Assembly: GCA_021795255.1 (NCBI GenBank)
Contig: JAJYPQ010000032.1
Location: forward strand, 1-18,761
DNA length: 18,761 bases
Direction of reading: 5' to 3'
From: Pseudomonadota bacterium
GTDB lineage: Bacteria; Pseudomonadota; Gammaproteobacteria; Acidiferrobacterales; Acidiferrobacteraceae
The notes beneath the pieces were generated by a model, which worked only from the letters and a program-made list of their open reading frames with translations, searched no databases and was not told the origin of the DNA. The stretch's first letter is position 1; the number at the start of each line of letters is the position of its first letter. Below are positions 8,668 to 15,593 of the stretch, one piece after another. The position numbers and the translations under genes were made by a program.

Positions 8668-8886
8668 TTAGCGGGCGCGAAATACGATGCGCCCTTTGGT
8701 GAGATCATAAGGGGTGAGTTGGACCGTCACTTTGTCGCCGGTCAGGATACGGATGTAGTTTTTCCGCATTTTGCCGGAGATATGGGCTGTAACCACGTGG
8801 CCGTTGTCTAACTTGACGCGAAATAGGGTATTGGGCAAGGTATCGACGATCGTACCTTCCATTTCGATATGTTCTTCTTTAGACAC
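8668..8886 (-). CDS. infA: Translation initiation factor IF-1
   Basis: 72-aa S1-fold (OB) protein that binds the ribosomal A-site during initiation together with IF2 and IF3. The sequence is near-identical in pattern to E. coli IF-1: [19 protein letters not shown], then [47 protein letters not shown], at the standard length. The start is GTG at 8886-8884, preceded on the minus strand by GGGAG with 7-nt spacing. It lies between clpA and aat/bpt, as in the clpA–infA–aat order of E. coli, but the serine tRNA found there is absent. The stop is one base from that of the convergent small gene, so the two transcripts must overlap. Confidence 0.98.
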   Translation of the reverse strand: MSKEEHIEMEGTIVDTLPNTLFRVKLDNGHVVTAHISGKMRKNYIRILTGDKVTVQLTPYDLTKGRIVFRAR

Positions 8887-8911
8887 TCTCGAGCTCCCAG
8901 GGAAGGCGTGT

Positions 8912-8940
8912 ATGATGCACGAAGGTCAGGGTCCCGTAAA
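8912..8940 (-). promoter_or_regulatory. Candidate infA promoter
   Basis: On the minus strand TTTACG (8940-8935) and CATCAT (8917-8912) are separated by 17 bp, each matching four of six consensus sigma-70 positions. The -10 lies about 25 nt before the infA GTG, which leaves room for the GGGAG ribosome site. This is based on position and weak matches only. Confidence 0.35.
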
Positions 8941-8957
8941 GACATTTAGGTCTCTTG

Positions 8958-9128
8958 TTGGGCACGGCGGCTCTGCGCAGCGCTTGGCTGGCCGTGCGCG
9001 TCATCTGCAGGCGTATCTCACCTCAGGATTTGTGGGTTAGCGTCCGAGAGGCTTGGATGAGCGGCCCCTGGCTGGCGCTCGCACTGGGCAGTCGCGCGGA
9101 CGACCCCGCGCATCACACGCTGGTTTAA
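8958..9128 (+). CDS. Possible small protein, doubtful
   Basis: An open frame of 56 codons from TTG 8958 (or TTG 8955, or ATG 9057 for 23 codons) to TAA 9126-9128. It includes AWLAVRVICRRISPQDLWVS, then EAWMSGPWLALALGSRADDP. It is Trp- and Arg-rich with an amphipathic or hydrophobic middle, and its third positions are mostly G/C, as in neighbouring genes. It sits in the 238-bp gap between infA and bpt (both minus) and its stop overlaps the end of bpt. There is no convincing ribosome site, so it may be chance in GC-rich DNA. Apart from this, the infA promoter candidate and one hairpin, I see nothing else in the gap. Confidence 0.22.
   Translation: MGTAALRSAWLAVRVICRRISPQDLWVSVREAWMSGPWLALALGSRADDPAHHTLV
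9094..9111 (-). terminator. GC hairpin after bpt, weak terminator candidate
   Basis: GCGCGG (9094-9099), a 6-nt loop and CCGCGC (9106-9111) form a perfect 6-bp stem 13 nt past the bpt stop. No U-tract follows on the minus strand, so it may slow transcription or protect the 3' end rather than terminate. bpt to infA read-through remains possible. Confidence 0.3.
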
Positions 9129-9886
9129 GCGGCAGGGGCGGCGCTCGGGAGGATCTCGCCTAGTATCGCGTCCGAGATCGGCAGCGGGGTCCAGCATCCA
9201 TTTTGATAGCCCTCTAGGGGTCGGAAGCGCGCTTTATAGGCCATTTTAGGGCTCTCTTTGACCCAATAACCCAAGTAGACGTAAGGGAGGTTCAGGGCCA
9301 AGGCCTCTTGAATCTGCCACAAGATGGCATAGGTGCCGAGGCCGCGCTGTGTGGCGGCCGGATCGTAGAAGGTATAGACCGCGGATAAGCCGTCGGGGAG
9401 GTGGTCGACGACCGCAACCGCAACCAAGGTATCCGCGGCCCGAAACTCAAAAAAAGTGCTATCGACTTGGCGGCCGACGAGAAACCTGAGATAGGTCGGA
9501 GGGTCTGGATTGGCCATGGTGCCGCCCGGGTGGCGAGCATTCTGATAGCGCAAAAAAAGCATGTAATGCTCGACATCGAAGGCCGGTGTTTTCGCGGTCA
9601 CGGTGAGGTCGCTATTGCGCTCGAGAGTGCGTCGCTGTCCGCGCTGAGCCGCGAACGCGCCTACCGGAATCCGTACCGGAATGCAGGCTTGGCAGCTCTG
9701 GCAGTGCGGCCGATAGATGAGGTCGCCGCTGCGGCGAAAGCCGCGACGATTGAAGTCGCCAAGTAATTCGGGGGTAATCGGGAAGCGCGGATCCATAAAA
9801 AGGGTATTGGCTGTGCGTTCGGGCAAGTAATTGCAGCTATGGGCGGTCGATAAGAACAGGTTTGGGGATTGCTTGGCGATACTCAT
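9125..9886 (-). CDS. bpt: Aspartate/glutamate leucyltransferase (bacterial ATE family)
   Basis: Transfers Leu from Leu-tRNA to N-terminal Asp or Glu, creating an N-degron recognised by ClpS; 253 aa, typical for Bpt. The N-terminal ATE domain has CNYLPERTANTLFMDP, GFRRSGDLIYRPHC and the cysteine cluster CQSCQACIPVRI. The C-terminal GNAT-like domain has YTFYDPAATQRGLGTYAILW and YLGYWVKESPKMAYKARFRP, both family signatures. Some relatives (true ATE) use arginine, so the Leu assignment rests on the bacterial family and on clpS/clpA nearby. The ATG overlaps the aat stop by 4 nt (ATGA), so the two transferases are translationally coupled. The C-terminus ends in a short Ala/Pro tail. Confidence 0.95.
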   Translation of the reverse strand: MSIAKQSPNLFLSTAHSCNYLPERTANTLFMDPRFPITPELLGDFNRRGFRRSGDLIYRPHCQSCQACIPVRIPVGAFAAQRGQRRTLERNSDLTVTAKTPAFDVEHYMLFLRYQNARHPGGTMANPDPPTYLRFLVGRQVDSTFFEFRAADTLVAVAVVDHLPDGLSAVYTFYDPAATQRGLGTYAILWQIQEALALNLPYVYLGYWVKESPKMAYKARFRPLEGYQNGCWTPLPISDAILGEILPSAAPAA

Positions 9887-10572
9887 GAACAGGCCCTAGG
9901 AGTCGATTGCCAATGCCCGGGGGGCAAGGGCTGTGTGACGGCGTGTTTCAGCTGGGCCAAGAACGCGCTTCGGCTGACGAGTGTGGCCCCGAACGCGGCC
10001 ATATGCGGCGAGGGTACTTGGCAGTCTACGAGAGTGAATCCGAGGTGACGCAGATGACCTACGAGTCTCACGAAGCCAATTTTTGAGGCATGGTTTACGA
10101 TAGTGAACATGGACTCGCCAAAAAACGCCCCGCCGAGCGCTACCCCGTAGACCCCGCCGACAAGTCGGCCCTCTTGCCAGCATTCGACGCTGTGAGCAAA
10201 GCCTAGCCGGAATAACTCCTCATAAGCGGTCACCATATCGTCGGTGATCCAGGTCCCGGCTTCGCCCTTACGGGGGGCTTGGCAGGCCCGAATCACAGCC
10301 GCAAAGGCGGTATCGAAAGAGACCGAAACGGTGGATGTGCGTAAGGCGCGCGCGAGGCTGCGGTTGATACGCAAGTCGTTGGGCTGGAGGATCATGCGCG
10401 GATCGGGCGACCACCAGAGGATCGGAGGCTCGTTGTACCAGGGGAAGATCCCGAGCGAGTAGGCAGACAAAAGCCGATCAACGGACAGATCGCCGCCCAC
10501 CGCAAGCGGGCCGTCGGCCGGTCCGAGCTCGGCCGGCGGAAACCGCGGTTCCTCTGGCAAAAGCCAAAGCAT
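9883..10572 (-). CDS. aat: Leucyl/phenylalanyl-tRNA–protein transferase
   Basis: Adds Leu or Phe to proteins with N-terminal Lys or Arg, making ClpS-recognised N-degrons in the cytoplasm. It has 229 aa (E. coli 234). I chose ATG 10572, not an upstream in-frame start at 10602, because the protein then begins MLWLLPEEPRFPPAELGPAD, the usual Aat N-terminus, with AAAGGGAT upstream and a TGATG junction with the previous stop. Family motifs are GIFPWYNEPPILWWSPDPR, GTWITDDMVTAYEELFRLG, AHSVECW, FFGESMFTIVNHASKI and LVDCQVPSPHMAAFGA, the last carrying the catalytic-site Asp-Cys-Gln. It is sandwiched between a 70-aa unknown gene and bpt. Confidence 0.97.
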   Translation of the reverse strand: MLWLLPEEPRFPPAELGPADGPLAVGGDLSVDRLLSAYSLGIFPWYNEPPILWWSPDPRMILQPNDLRINRSLARALRTSTVSVSFDTAFAAVIRACQAPRKGEAGTWITDDMVTAYEELFRLGFAHSVECWQEGRLVGGVYGVALGGAFFGESMFTIVNHASKIGFVRLVGHLRHLGFTLVDCQVPSPHMAAFGATLVSRSAFLAQLKHAVTQPLPPGHWQSTPRACS

Positions 10573-10784
10573 CAATCTGTATCCCTTTGGTCGGCAAGCC
10601 AAGTCGCCCAGGAGCCGTGGTCCGAGACATCCACGCCAGCCTTGCGCGCTGCGCTTATCAAATGGGCCTGGAGATCCGCCAATAAGTCGCTGTCCATCAG
10701 CAGTGGCTCCTCTGAAAGCGCGGCATGCAGGGTCGTGTAGACCCGTTTGAGATCGGCAAGAGGGTAGTGTGTGAGCGGGTTCAT
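10572..10784 (-). CDS. Unknown 70-aa protein coupled to aat
   Basis: No family recognised. The ATG overlaps the stop of the upstream acyltransferase gene (ATGA, 10784-10781), and its own TGA shares one base with the aat ATG (TGATG at 10574-10570), so it is inside a tight translational chain and very likely translated. The protein is soluble and mostly helical: an N-terminal segment MNPLTHYPLADLKRVYTTLH, then an acidic helical part (EEPLLMDSDLLADLQAHLIS) and a C-terminus ending DHGSWATWLADQRDTD. It has no Cys, signal peptide or membrane segment. It might be a partner of one of the flanking transferases, which is inference from gene order only. Confidence 0.75.
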   Translation of the reverse strand: MNPLTHYPLADLKRVYTTLHAALSEEPLLMDSDLLADLQAHLISAARKAGVDVSDHGSWATWLADQRDTD

Positions 10785-11908
10785 GATGGCTTATGGAATG
10801 GAGTGTGGTCGGTCAGTTCATTCATGGCCAATTCCAGGCCTTGGTTCTCGCGCACCAGAAACTCTTCTACCGCCCTGTTGAATTGGGGGTGGCGAAGCCA
10901 GTGGAGAGAATAGGTAGGGGTTGGGAGAAAGCCGCGACTCAACTTATGTTCGCCTTGCGCTCCTGCCTCAAAGCGGCTTAACCCATGGCTAAAGCAATAC
11001 TCGATCGCCTGGTAATAACAGGTTTCAAAGTGCAGGCCGGGTACCGCAATGCTCGCCCCCCAATAACGCCCATAGAGCGTGTCCTCGTCCCGAAAAAACA
11101 AAGCTGCGGCCACCGGTCTTGCGCTTAGCTCAGCCATTACGAGTATAACCCCTGGGACGTTTTGCCCGATCAAGGAAAAAAAGCGCCGAGTGAGGTAGGG
11201 GATTGCCTCGTACTTTTGAATAGTGGCGAGGTAGAGCTCATAGAAGGTATCCCAAAGCGATTCCGTGAGCGCCGCTCCCTCATGGGTCGTATAGGAGATG
11301 CCGGCTTCGGCAACTTGCCGGCGCTCGCGCTTGATATTCTTGCGCTTGGGAGCGGACAGAGCCATCAGAAAGTCCTGAAAGTTCGACCATCCGGCGTTAG
11401 CCCAGTGAAACTGGAAGCTCGTGCGCCGCAAAAATCCCTCTGCCGACAGCAAGGCGCATTCCGGTTCGGGGCTAAAGAGCCAGTGTAGGGATGAGGCGCC
11501 TGTGGAACGAGCATGACTGCGTAAAGCTTCGCCGACCTGGTGAGTCATCTCCGGAGTCAGCGGGTCCGCCGTTAACAGGCGGCGACCGGCCACGGGGGTA
11601 AAGGGGACGGCCGCTACGATTTTAGGATAATAGCAAAGACCGGCCTCGCGGTAGCTATGGGCCCAGGCCCAATCGAATACGTATTCACCGTAGGAGTGAA
11701 ACTTACGGTAAAGGGGGACTGCGGCCTTGAGCTGCCCCGCATCTTTCATGATGAACGTTTCGGTCTGCCAGCCTGTACGTGGCCCTACTGACCCACTTTC
11801 TTCGAGCGCCATAAAGAACTCGTGACGAAGGAAGGGCTGGGGCCCCGATATCGCGTTCCACGTATCGCGGGTCACCTCCGTCATGCTGCTAAGGAAGGAG
11901 CCGATCAT
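10781..11908 (-). CDS. COG3146/DUF482 FemAB-like GNAT-fold acyltransferase
   Basis: Uncharacterised family often described as a peptidoglycan-biosynthesis-like N-acyltransferase; 375 aa, within the family's usual ~370-390. Recognised by the N-terminal FLRHEFFMALEESGSVG, the central FDWAWAHSYREAGLCYYPK followed by PFTPVAGRRLL, the double-GNAT body with FQFHWANAGWSNFQDFLMAL and KRKNIKRERR, and the hallmark SRFEAGAQGEHKLSRGFLP near the C-terminus. No signal peptide, so cytoplasmic. The ATG at 11908 has no clear ribosome site; a second in-frame ATG at 11884 is possible. The gene begins 29 nt after the TolC stop and overlaps the 70-aa gene by 4 nt. The substrate is unknown; FemAB relatives use aminoacyl-tRNA, and so do the two transferases that follow. 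Confidence 0.9.
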   Translation of the reverse strand: MIGSFLSSMTEVTRDTWNAISGPQPFLRHEFFMALEESGSVGPRTGWQTETFIMKDAGQLKAAVPLYRKFHSYGEYVFDWAWAHSYREAGLCYYPKIVAAVPFTPVAGRRLLTADPLTPEMTHQVGEALRSHARSTGASSLHWLFSPEPECALLSAEGFLRRTSFQFHWANAGWSNFQDFLMALSAPKRKNIKRERRQVAEAGISYTTHEGAALTESLWDTFYELYLATIQKYEAIPYLTRRFFSLIGQNVPGVILVMAELSARPVAAALFFRDEDTLYGRYWGASIAVPGLHFETCYYQAIEYCFSHGLSRFEAGAQGEHKLSRGFLPTPTYSLHWLRHPQFNRAVEEFLVRENQGLELAMNELTDHTPFHKPS

Positions 11909-11937
11909 GGCGCGCAGTTTATCATTCGCGGCATGGT

Positions 11938-13326
11938 TTAGCCTCGCCGTCCGGCGCTGTTGTTCGGTGCAGTTAAGCCGGACGGCGCCCTAAGAAGGGC
12001 GTTGAGCCGGTGGATATCGCCTGCGGTCAGTTCGCTCACGGCGGCCTTAAGGCTGAGGCGGCTCAGCAAGTAGGCGAAGACTGCACGCGCAAAATCGCGC
12101 CGCGCCTGGTAATAGCTTTGCTGTGCACGCAGGACCTCAACGTCGTTGCGCACGCCTACCTTAAGACCTAATCGGTCGGAAACCAGGGCCGTGTGCGCCG
12201 CCTTTTCCGCGACGCGCAGCGCCCGTACCTCGGCGTAGCCGTTGCGCACGTCGAGCGATGCCTGACGCACATCGAATTGCACTTCGCGTTCGGTCCGCAA
12301 GACTGCCACGTGGGCCTTAAAGGCCCGGGCCTCGGCCCTGGCGCTCGCGGCCGAGAGTTCGCCGCCCTGGTAAATTGGAAGCGTGAGGTCAAGGCCGATC
12401 GATTTCTGGCGGATCACAGAGCCAAAGCCAAATTCGCTCCCACCGGCGCGACTGTAGGTGTAGGCGGCCTCGGCTGTGATCGTAGGGTAACGGCCGGCCG
12501 CGGCTGCCCGGGCCTCAGCACGCGCCGCCCGGGCCTCAGCGGTTACCGTGCGCAGAACAAGGTTGTGGCGGGAGGCTTGGTCTTCTTCCCTGTGGATACT
12601 GCGGATACTCGGCGGGGGCGGAAGTTTGCTGAGCCTGAGCGGCCAAACGTGACGCGCCGAGGTGCCGGTCATTTGCTCGATGCGGCTGCGGGCAATGCGC
12701 ACCGCGTTGGCGGCACTCAGGGTTTGTGCCCGGACGGCCTCGTAGCGGGCTCGAGCATCCTTGGCGTCGATGACGGTGGCGGTTCCCAAGCGGAAACTGC
12801 GCTTGGCCCGGGCCAGTTCTGTCTCTAAGGCGTGTTCTTCGGTGCGTCTTAGGCGCAGCTCGCTTTTGGCCAACAGAAGGTTGAAGTAGCGTTGGGCGAC
12901 GGTCAGGACCAGACGGCTTGCAGCGAGTTGGTAACGGATCTTTGATGCCTTGAGGCTTTGGCCGACGGCACGGTAGTTATAGAGTGCCTGCACATTCAAA
13001 AGGGCTTCGGTGACCGAGACACCGTAGCCGTTCGAGTTAAAGCTGAAGTGGCCGCTTGGAAAGGTGAAGCCTGGGGAGCCACCGAAGATTGTCGACTGAA
13101 GGTCGTTATAGGCGGTGTCGGCGTTGGCGGATACATGCGGAAGGAAGGCAGAACGCGCGCCAGGCATAAGGGTACGCGCCTCGCGATAGGAGGCGCTTGA
13201 TTCTGCATAACGCATATCGTGCACCCGAGCTTCGGCATACAGACGGCTTAGGTTCAGGGCGTAGGCCCCATAAGATGGCAGGACTAACGCGATGAGCGTT
13301 ACGGTGAGTGGGCACAGGTTTTTCAT
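11938..13326 (-). CDS. TolC-family outer membrane channel (type I secretion type)
   Basis: Trimeric outer-membrane channel, 462 aa from the chosen ATG 13326. That start gives MKNLCPLTVTLIALVLPSYG followed by AYA, a normal signal peptide with cleavage near Ala23; a longer frame to 13371 would bury it. AAGGA is 15-18 nt upstream, so the ribosome site is far from ideal. The mature protein shows the two OEP repeats: ARVHDMRYAESSASYREART, PHVSANADTAYNDLQ, FGVSVTEALL-type beta entry (GYGVSVTEALLNVQALYNY), GTATVIDAKDARARYEAVRA; then YPTITAEAAYTYSRAGG, SIGLDLTLPIYQGGELSA and GVRNDVEVLRAQQSYYQARR. The C-terminus after residue ~445 is a loose tail. It lies 146 nt after the adaptor gene on the same strand, with no transporter gene between them. 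It differs from the TolC-like protein at the left edge. Confidence 0.93.
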   Translation of the reverse strand: MKNLCPLTVTLIALVLPSYGAYALNLSRLYAEARVHDMRYAESSASYREARTLMPGARSAFLPHVSANADTAYNDLQSTIFGGSPGFTFPSGHFSFNSNGYGVSVTEALLNVQALYNYRAVGQSLKASKIRYQLAASRLVLTVAQRYFNLLLAKSELRLRRTEEHALETELARAKRSFRLGTATVIDAKDARARYEAVRAQTLSAANAVRIARSRIEQMTGTSARHVWPLRLSKLPPPPSIRSIHREEDQASRHNLVLRTVTAEARAARAEARAAAAGRYPTITAEAAYTYSRAGGSEFGFGSVIRQKSIGLDLTLPIYQGGELSAASARAEARAFKAHVAVLRTEREVQFDVRQASLDVRNGYAEVRALRVAEKAAHTALVSDRLGLKVGVRNDVEVLRAQQSYYQARRDFARAVFAYLLSRLSLKAAVSELTAGDIHRLNALLRAPSGLTAPNNSAGRRG

Positions 13327-13472
13327 GGGGCTGTGTAGTTTTCCTTTAGGTGTAGGGGCCGCGCGCCTCACGTCTTTAGACGCGCGTCGCGGACCACAAT
13401 ATTCCTATGCGGGGCGCGACCCGGGTTTTCACGCCTCGGCGGCCGGGAGTCTGCATCGCCCCCAGTCTTGCC
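13327..13472 (-). other. Spacer between adaptor and TolC genes
   Basis: 146 bp without a supported gene. On the minus strand it holds CGTCTAAAGACG (a short hairpin) and a GGAATATTG stretch that might be part of a promoter, but no paired -35/-10 is convincing. The spacing is unusually loose for this window, so TolC may have its own promoter. Confidence 0.35.
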
Positions 13473-14330
13473 TTATTGTGATCTGCTCACCGTCACCCGG
13501 CTCCCGTTGGAGAGCGATGGGCCAGGATCTGTCACGACCGTGGTACCTGGCGCAAGGCCCGAGGAGATGATCGCGATCCGACGAAGCCTAGCCTCGACTG
13601 TCACACGTTGCCACCGTACGGTTCGATGATGGAGCACATACACAACACTGCCGATACGTCGAAGCACGATACTCGTTTTCGGCAGCACAAGCGCCGGTCG
13701 ATCCCCTATGACGACATCGGCTCGCACCGGGCTCCCTACGATCCATCCGTGTCGGGGCGGTAAGGTGATGACGGCATAGAGGGCATGATGTTTGGGATTC
13801 GGTATGAGGCGCGCGATGGTCCCGGTGGCCGGTGAACGGGGGGCTAAGGGGCTATGGAGAAGAACCGCCTGGCCTGTGTGGAGATCGGGGCCAAGGGCTG
13901 CGGGGAATGGGACCCGGGCCTGCCGCGTAGACGCTCCGGCCCACCCGAAAAGCGCTTGCCCTTGATGGACTTGCGTTCCCGCAGGCACCAGAATTTGGGT
14001 GACGACGCCGGGTGCCGGGGCGTAAATCGCCTCGGCAGGGGCATGAGAGCCCTGGGGGCGCACATAGCCCAGTGTAGCGCCGCCCGGGACCGACTGCCCG
14101 GCGACGACCTGAAGGCGCGTCAAGCGCCCCGCGCTGGCCGCGCTGATCACAGGAGAAAGCCCCCGGCCGACATTGCCTACGGCACTGACGATGCGCGGGA
14201 CCGAGCGGATAACGGCCACTGCGGTGTGGACCGTGACCTGGCGATGGGGCGTCTCGGAAGAGTTGTGGGAACAGGCGCTAAGGCCCGTCGCGAGAGCAAT
14301 GCATGCGACACGCTTGATATGTCCGGCCAC
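13473..14330 (-). CDS. Lipoprotein periplasmic adaptor lacking the alpha hairpin (MFP family)
   Basis: RND/HlyD-type adaptor of 285 aa. I chose GTG 14330 because GAGGA lies 6 nt upstream and the product then starts MAGHIKRVACIALATGLSAC, a lipoprotein signal with lipobox LSAC (Cys20) and Ser at +2, consistent with a lipoprotein retained or sorted by Lol. Longer frames (14354 ATG, 14381 TTG) put 8 to 17 extra residues before it. Two lipoyl half-motifs are clear (SAGRLTRLQVVAGQSVPGG and APGVVTQILVPAGTQVHQGQ), but only about 20 residues join them, so the coiled-coil hairpin that normally contacts TolC is absent. The beta-barrel and membrane-proximal domains follow, ending GLAPGTTVVTDPGPSLSNGS. 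The next gene is TolC; no pump is adjacent. Confidence 0.88.
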   Translation of the reverse strand: MAGHIKRVACIALATGLSACSHNSSETPHRQVTVHTAVAVIRSVPRIVSAVGNVGRGLSPVISAASAGRLTRLQVVAGQSVPGGATLGYVRPQGSHAPAEAIYAPAPGVVTQILVPAGTQVHQGQALFGWAGASTRQARVPFPAALGPDLHTGQAVLLHSPLAPRSPATGTIARLIPNPKHHALYAVITLPPRHGWIVGSPVRADVVIGDRPALVLPKTSIVLRRIGSVVYVLHHRTVRWQRVTVEARLRRIAIISSGLAPGTTVVTDPGPSLSNGSRVTVSRSQ

Positions 14331-14441
14331 TACGAGTCCTCTTATGGGCGCCATACTAGTCGGCCGATCAAGCCCCTGCAAGCCGGCGGCGCCCGCTATG
14401 GCATAATAGCGCTTTGTAAACGGGATAATAAGGAGAGTGCG
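14331..14441. promoter_or_regulatory. Divergent promoter region between adaptor and sucC
   Basis: 111 bp between divergent starts. For the adaptor (minus), TTATTA (14431-14426) and TATTAT (14408-14403) are 17 bp apart, with a near-perfect -10 and a poor -35. For sucC (plus), CATAAT at 14402-14407 is a possible -10 without a good -35. Both -10 candidates lie inside an inverted repeat CGCTAT (14394-14399) / ATAGCG (14406-14411) with a 6-nt centre, which could be an operator over both promoters. AGGAG at 14431-14435 is the sucC ribosome site, 6 nt before its GTG. Confidence 0.4.
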
Positions 14442-15593
14442 GTGCGTCTACATGAGTACCAGGCGAAGGCTCTATTGGCGCGGTATGGCCTGCCAACGCC
14501 TGTGGGATCGGTGGTAGCGACAGAAGACGAGGCTGCGCGCCTTCGCGAGCACTGGCGCGGGTCGTCGTGCGTGGTCAAGGCCCAGATTCATGCCGGTGCC
14601 CGCGGAAAGGCGGGCGGGGTACGGGTGATCCCGGTAGCGGAGCTCTGCGCGACCGTGCGGCAGTGGCTTGGGTCGCGGCTTGTGACGGCGCAGACGGGAC
14701 CTGCGGGACAGCTCGTGACCCGCGTTTTGGTCGAGGAACCCGTGGCCGCTGCGTCGGAACTCTACCTCGCGTGCGTGGTCGATAGGCGGCTTGGTCGGCG
14801 CGTGATTCTGGCTGGCACTGAAGGGGGTATCGGAATCGAAGAGGGCCGTGCGCCACTCCAGATCCCGATAGACAGTCTGAAGGGATTCCAGCCCTACCAA
14901 GGACGCGCGCTCGCTCGGGCCCTCCATCTCTCCGGGCGCCAGGTCGGTGCCTTCGGGGATCTCGTGGCAAACCTCGTCGATCTGACGATAGCGACCGATG
15001 CCCTTTTGGTCGAGATCAACCCCCTCATGGTGACGGCGGAAGGGGCCTTAGTGGCCGCCGATGGCAAAATCGAAATCGACGACAACGCTTTGTTTCGCCA
15101 GCCGCAACTTGATTCCGAGCGCGATCCGCAACAAAGTGATCAAAAGGATGAACAGGCGCGCAAACTGGGGCTCCAGTATATCGCTCTAGACGGGGACATA
15201 GGCTGTCTCGTGAATGGCGCGGGTTTGGCCATGGCGACCATGGATTTGATCGCCTTGGCGGGCGGGCGTCCAGCAAATTTTCTTGATGTCGGAGGTGGTA
15301 CCACCGCGGAAAAGGTAGCCGAGGCCTTAGAGCTTTTGGTGTCTGATGGGCGCGTGAAGACCGTGTTGGTGAACATCTTTGGCGGTATCGTTCGATGCGA
15401 TTTGATCGCCGAAGGGTTGGTCTTGGCGGCCCGCCGTTTTGGGCGGTCGCTGCCGATCGTGGTGCGACTCGTGGGGACGCGCCGGGAAGAAGGGCAACGC
15501 ATCCTGGCGCAAAGCGGCCTGGATGTGGATGTGACAGACAACTTAGAAGACGCAGCTGAGCGCGCGGTGAGACACGCAGGGGCGATCGCATGA
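14442..15593 (+). CDS. sucC: Succinyl-CoA synthetase (ADP-forming) beta subunit
   Basis: Nucleotide-binding beta subunit of succinyl-CoA synthetase, which interconverts succinyl-CoA + ADP + Pi and succinate + CoA + ATP. It has 383 aa (E. coli 388). The frame stays open far upstream, but GTG 14442 with AGGAG 6 nt before it gives the family N-terminus [23 protein letters not shown]-grasp domain: [19 protein letters not shown] (Gly-loop HAGARGK where E. coli has HAGGRGK), [40 protein letters not shown] and [15 protein letters not shown]-terminal CoA-ligase-like domain: [59 protein letters not shown] replaces the usual RLEGT. The stop overlaps sucD by 4 nt. Confidence 0.97.
   Translation: MRLHEYQAKALLARYGLPTPVGSVVATEDEAARLREHWRGSSCVVKAQIHAGARGKAGGVRVIPVAELCATVRQWLGSRLVTAQTGPAGQLVTRVLVEEPVAAASELYLACVVDRRLGRRVILAGTEGGIGIEEGRAPLQIPIDSLKGFQPYQGRALARALHLSGRQVGAFGDLVANLVDLTIATDALLVEINPLMVTAEGALVAADGKIEIDDNALFRQPQLDSERDPQQSDQKDEQARKLGLQYIALDGDIGCLVNGAGLAMATMDLIALAGGRPANFLDVGGGTTAEKVAEALELLVSDGRVKTVLVNIFGGIVRCDLIAEGLVLAARRFGRSLPIVVRLVGTRREEGQRILAQSGLDVDVTDNLEDAAERAVRHAGAIA

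Noticed and set aside
8887..9124. Search for the tRNA-Ser gene found between clpA and infA in E. coli
   Set aside because: No T-loop GGTTCGAA-like sequence or acceptor pairing is visible in the gap or between clpA and infA.
12193..12828. 211-codon open frame on the plus strand
   Set aside because: It lies entirely antisense to the well-supported TolC gene, has a Gly/Arg-rich translation with no domain, and no ribosome site.
13854..14441. Long upstream extension of the sucC frame
   Set aside because: It runs antisense through the adaptor lipoprotein gene; SucC homology begins at GTG 14442 with a good ribosome site.
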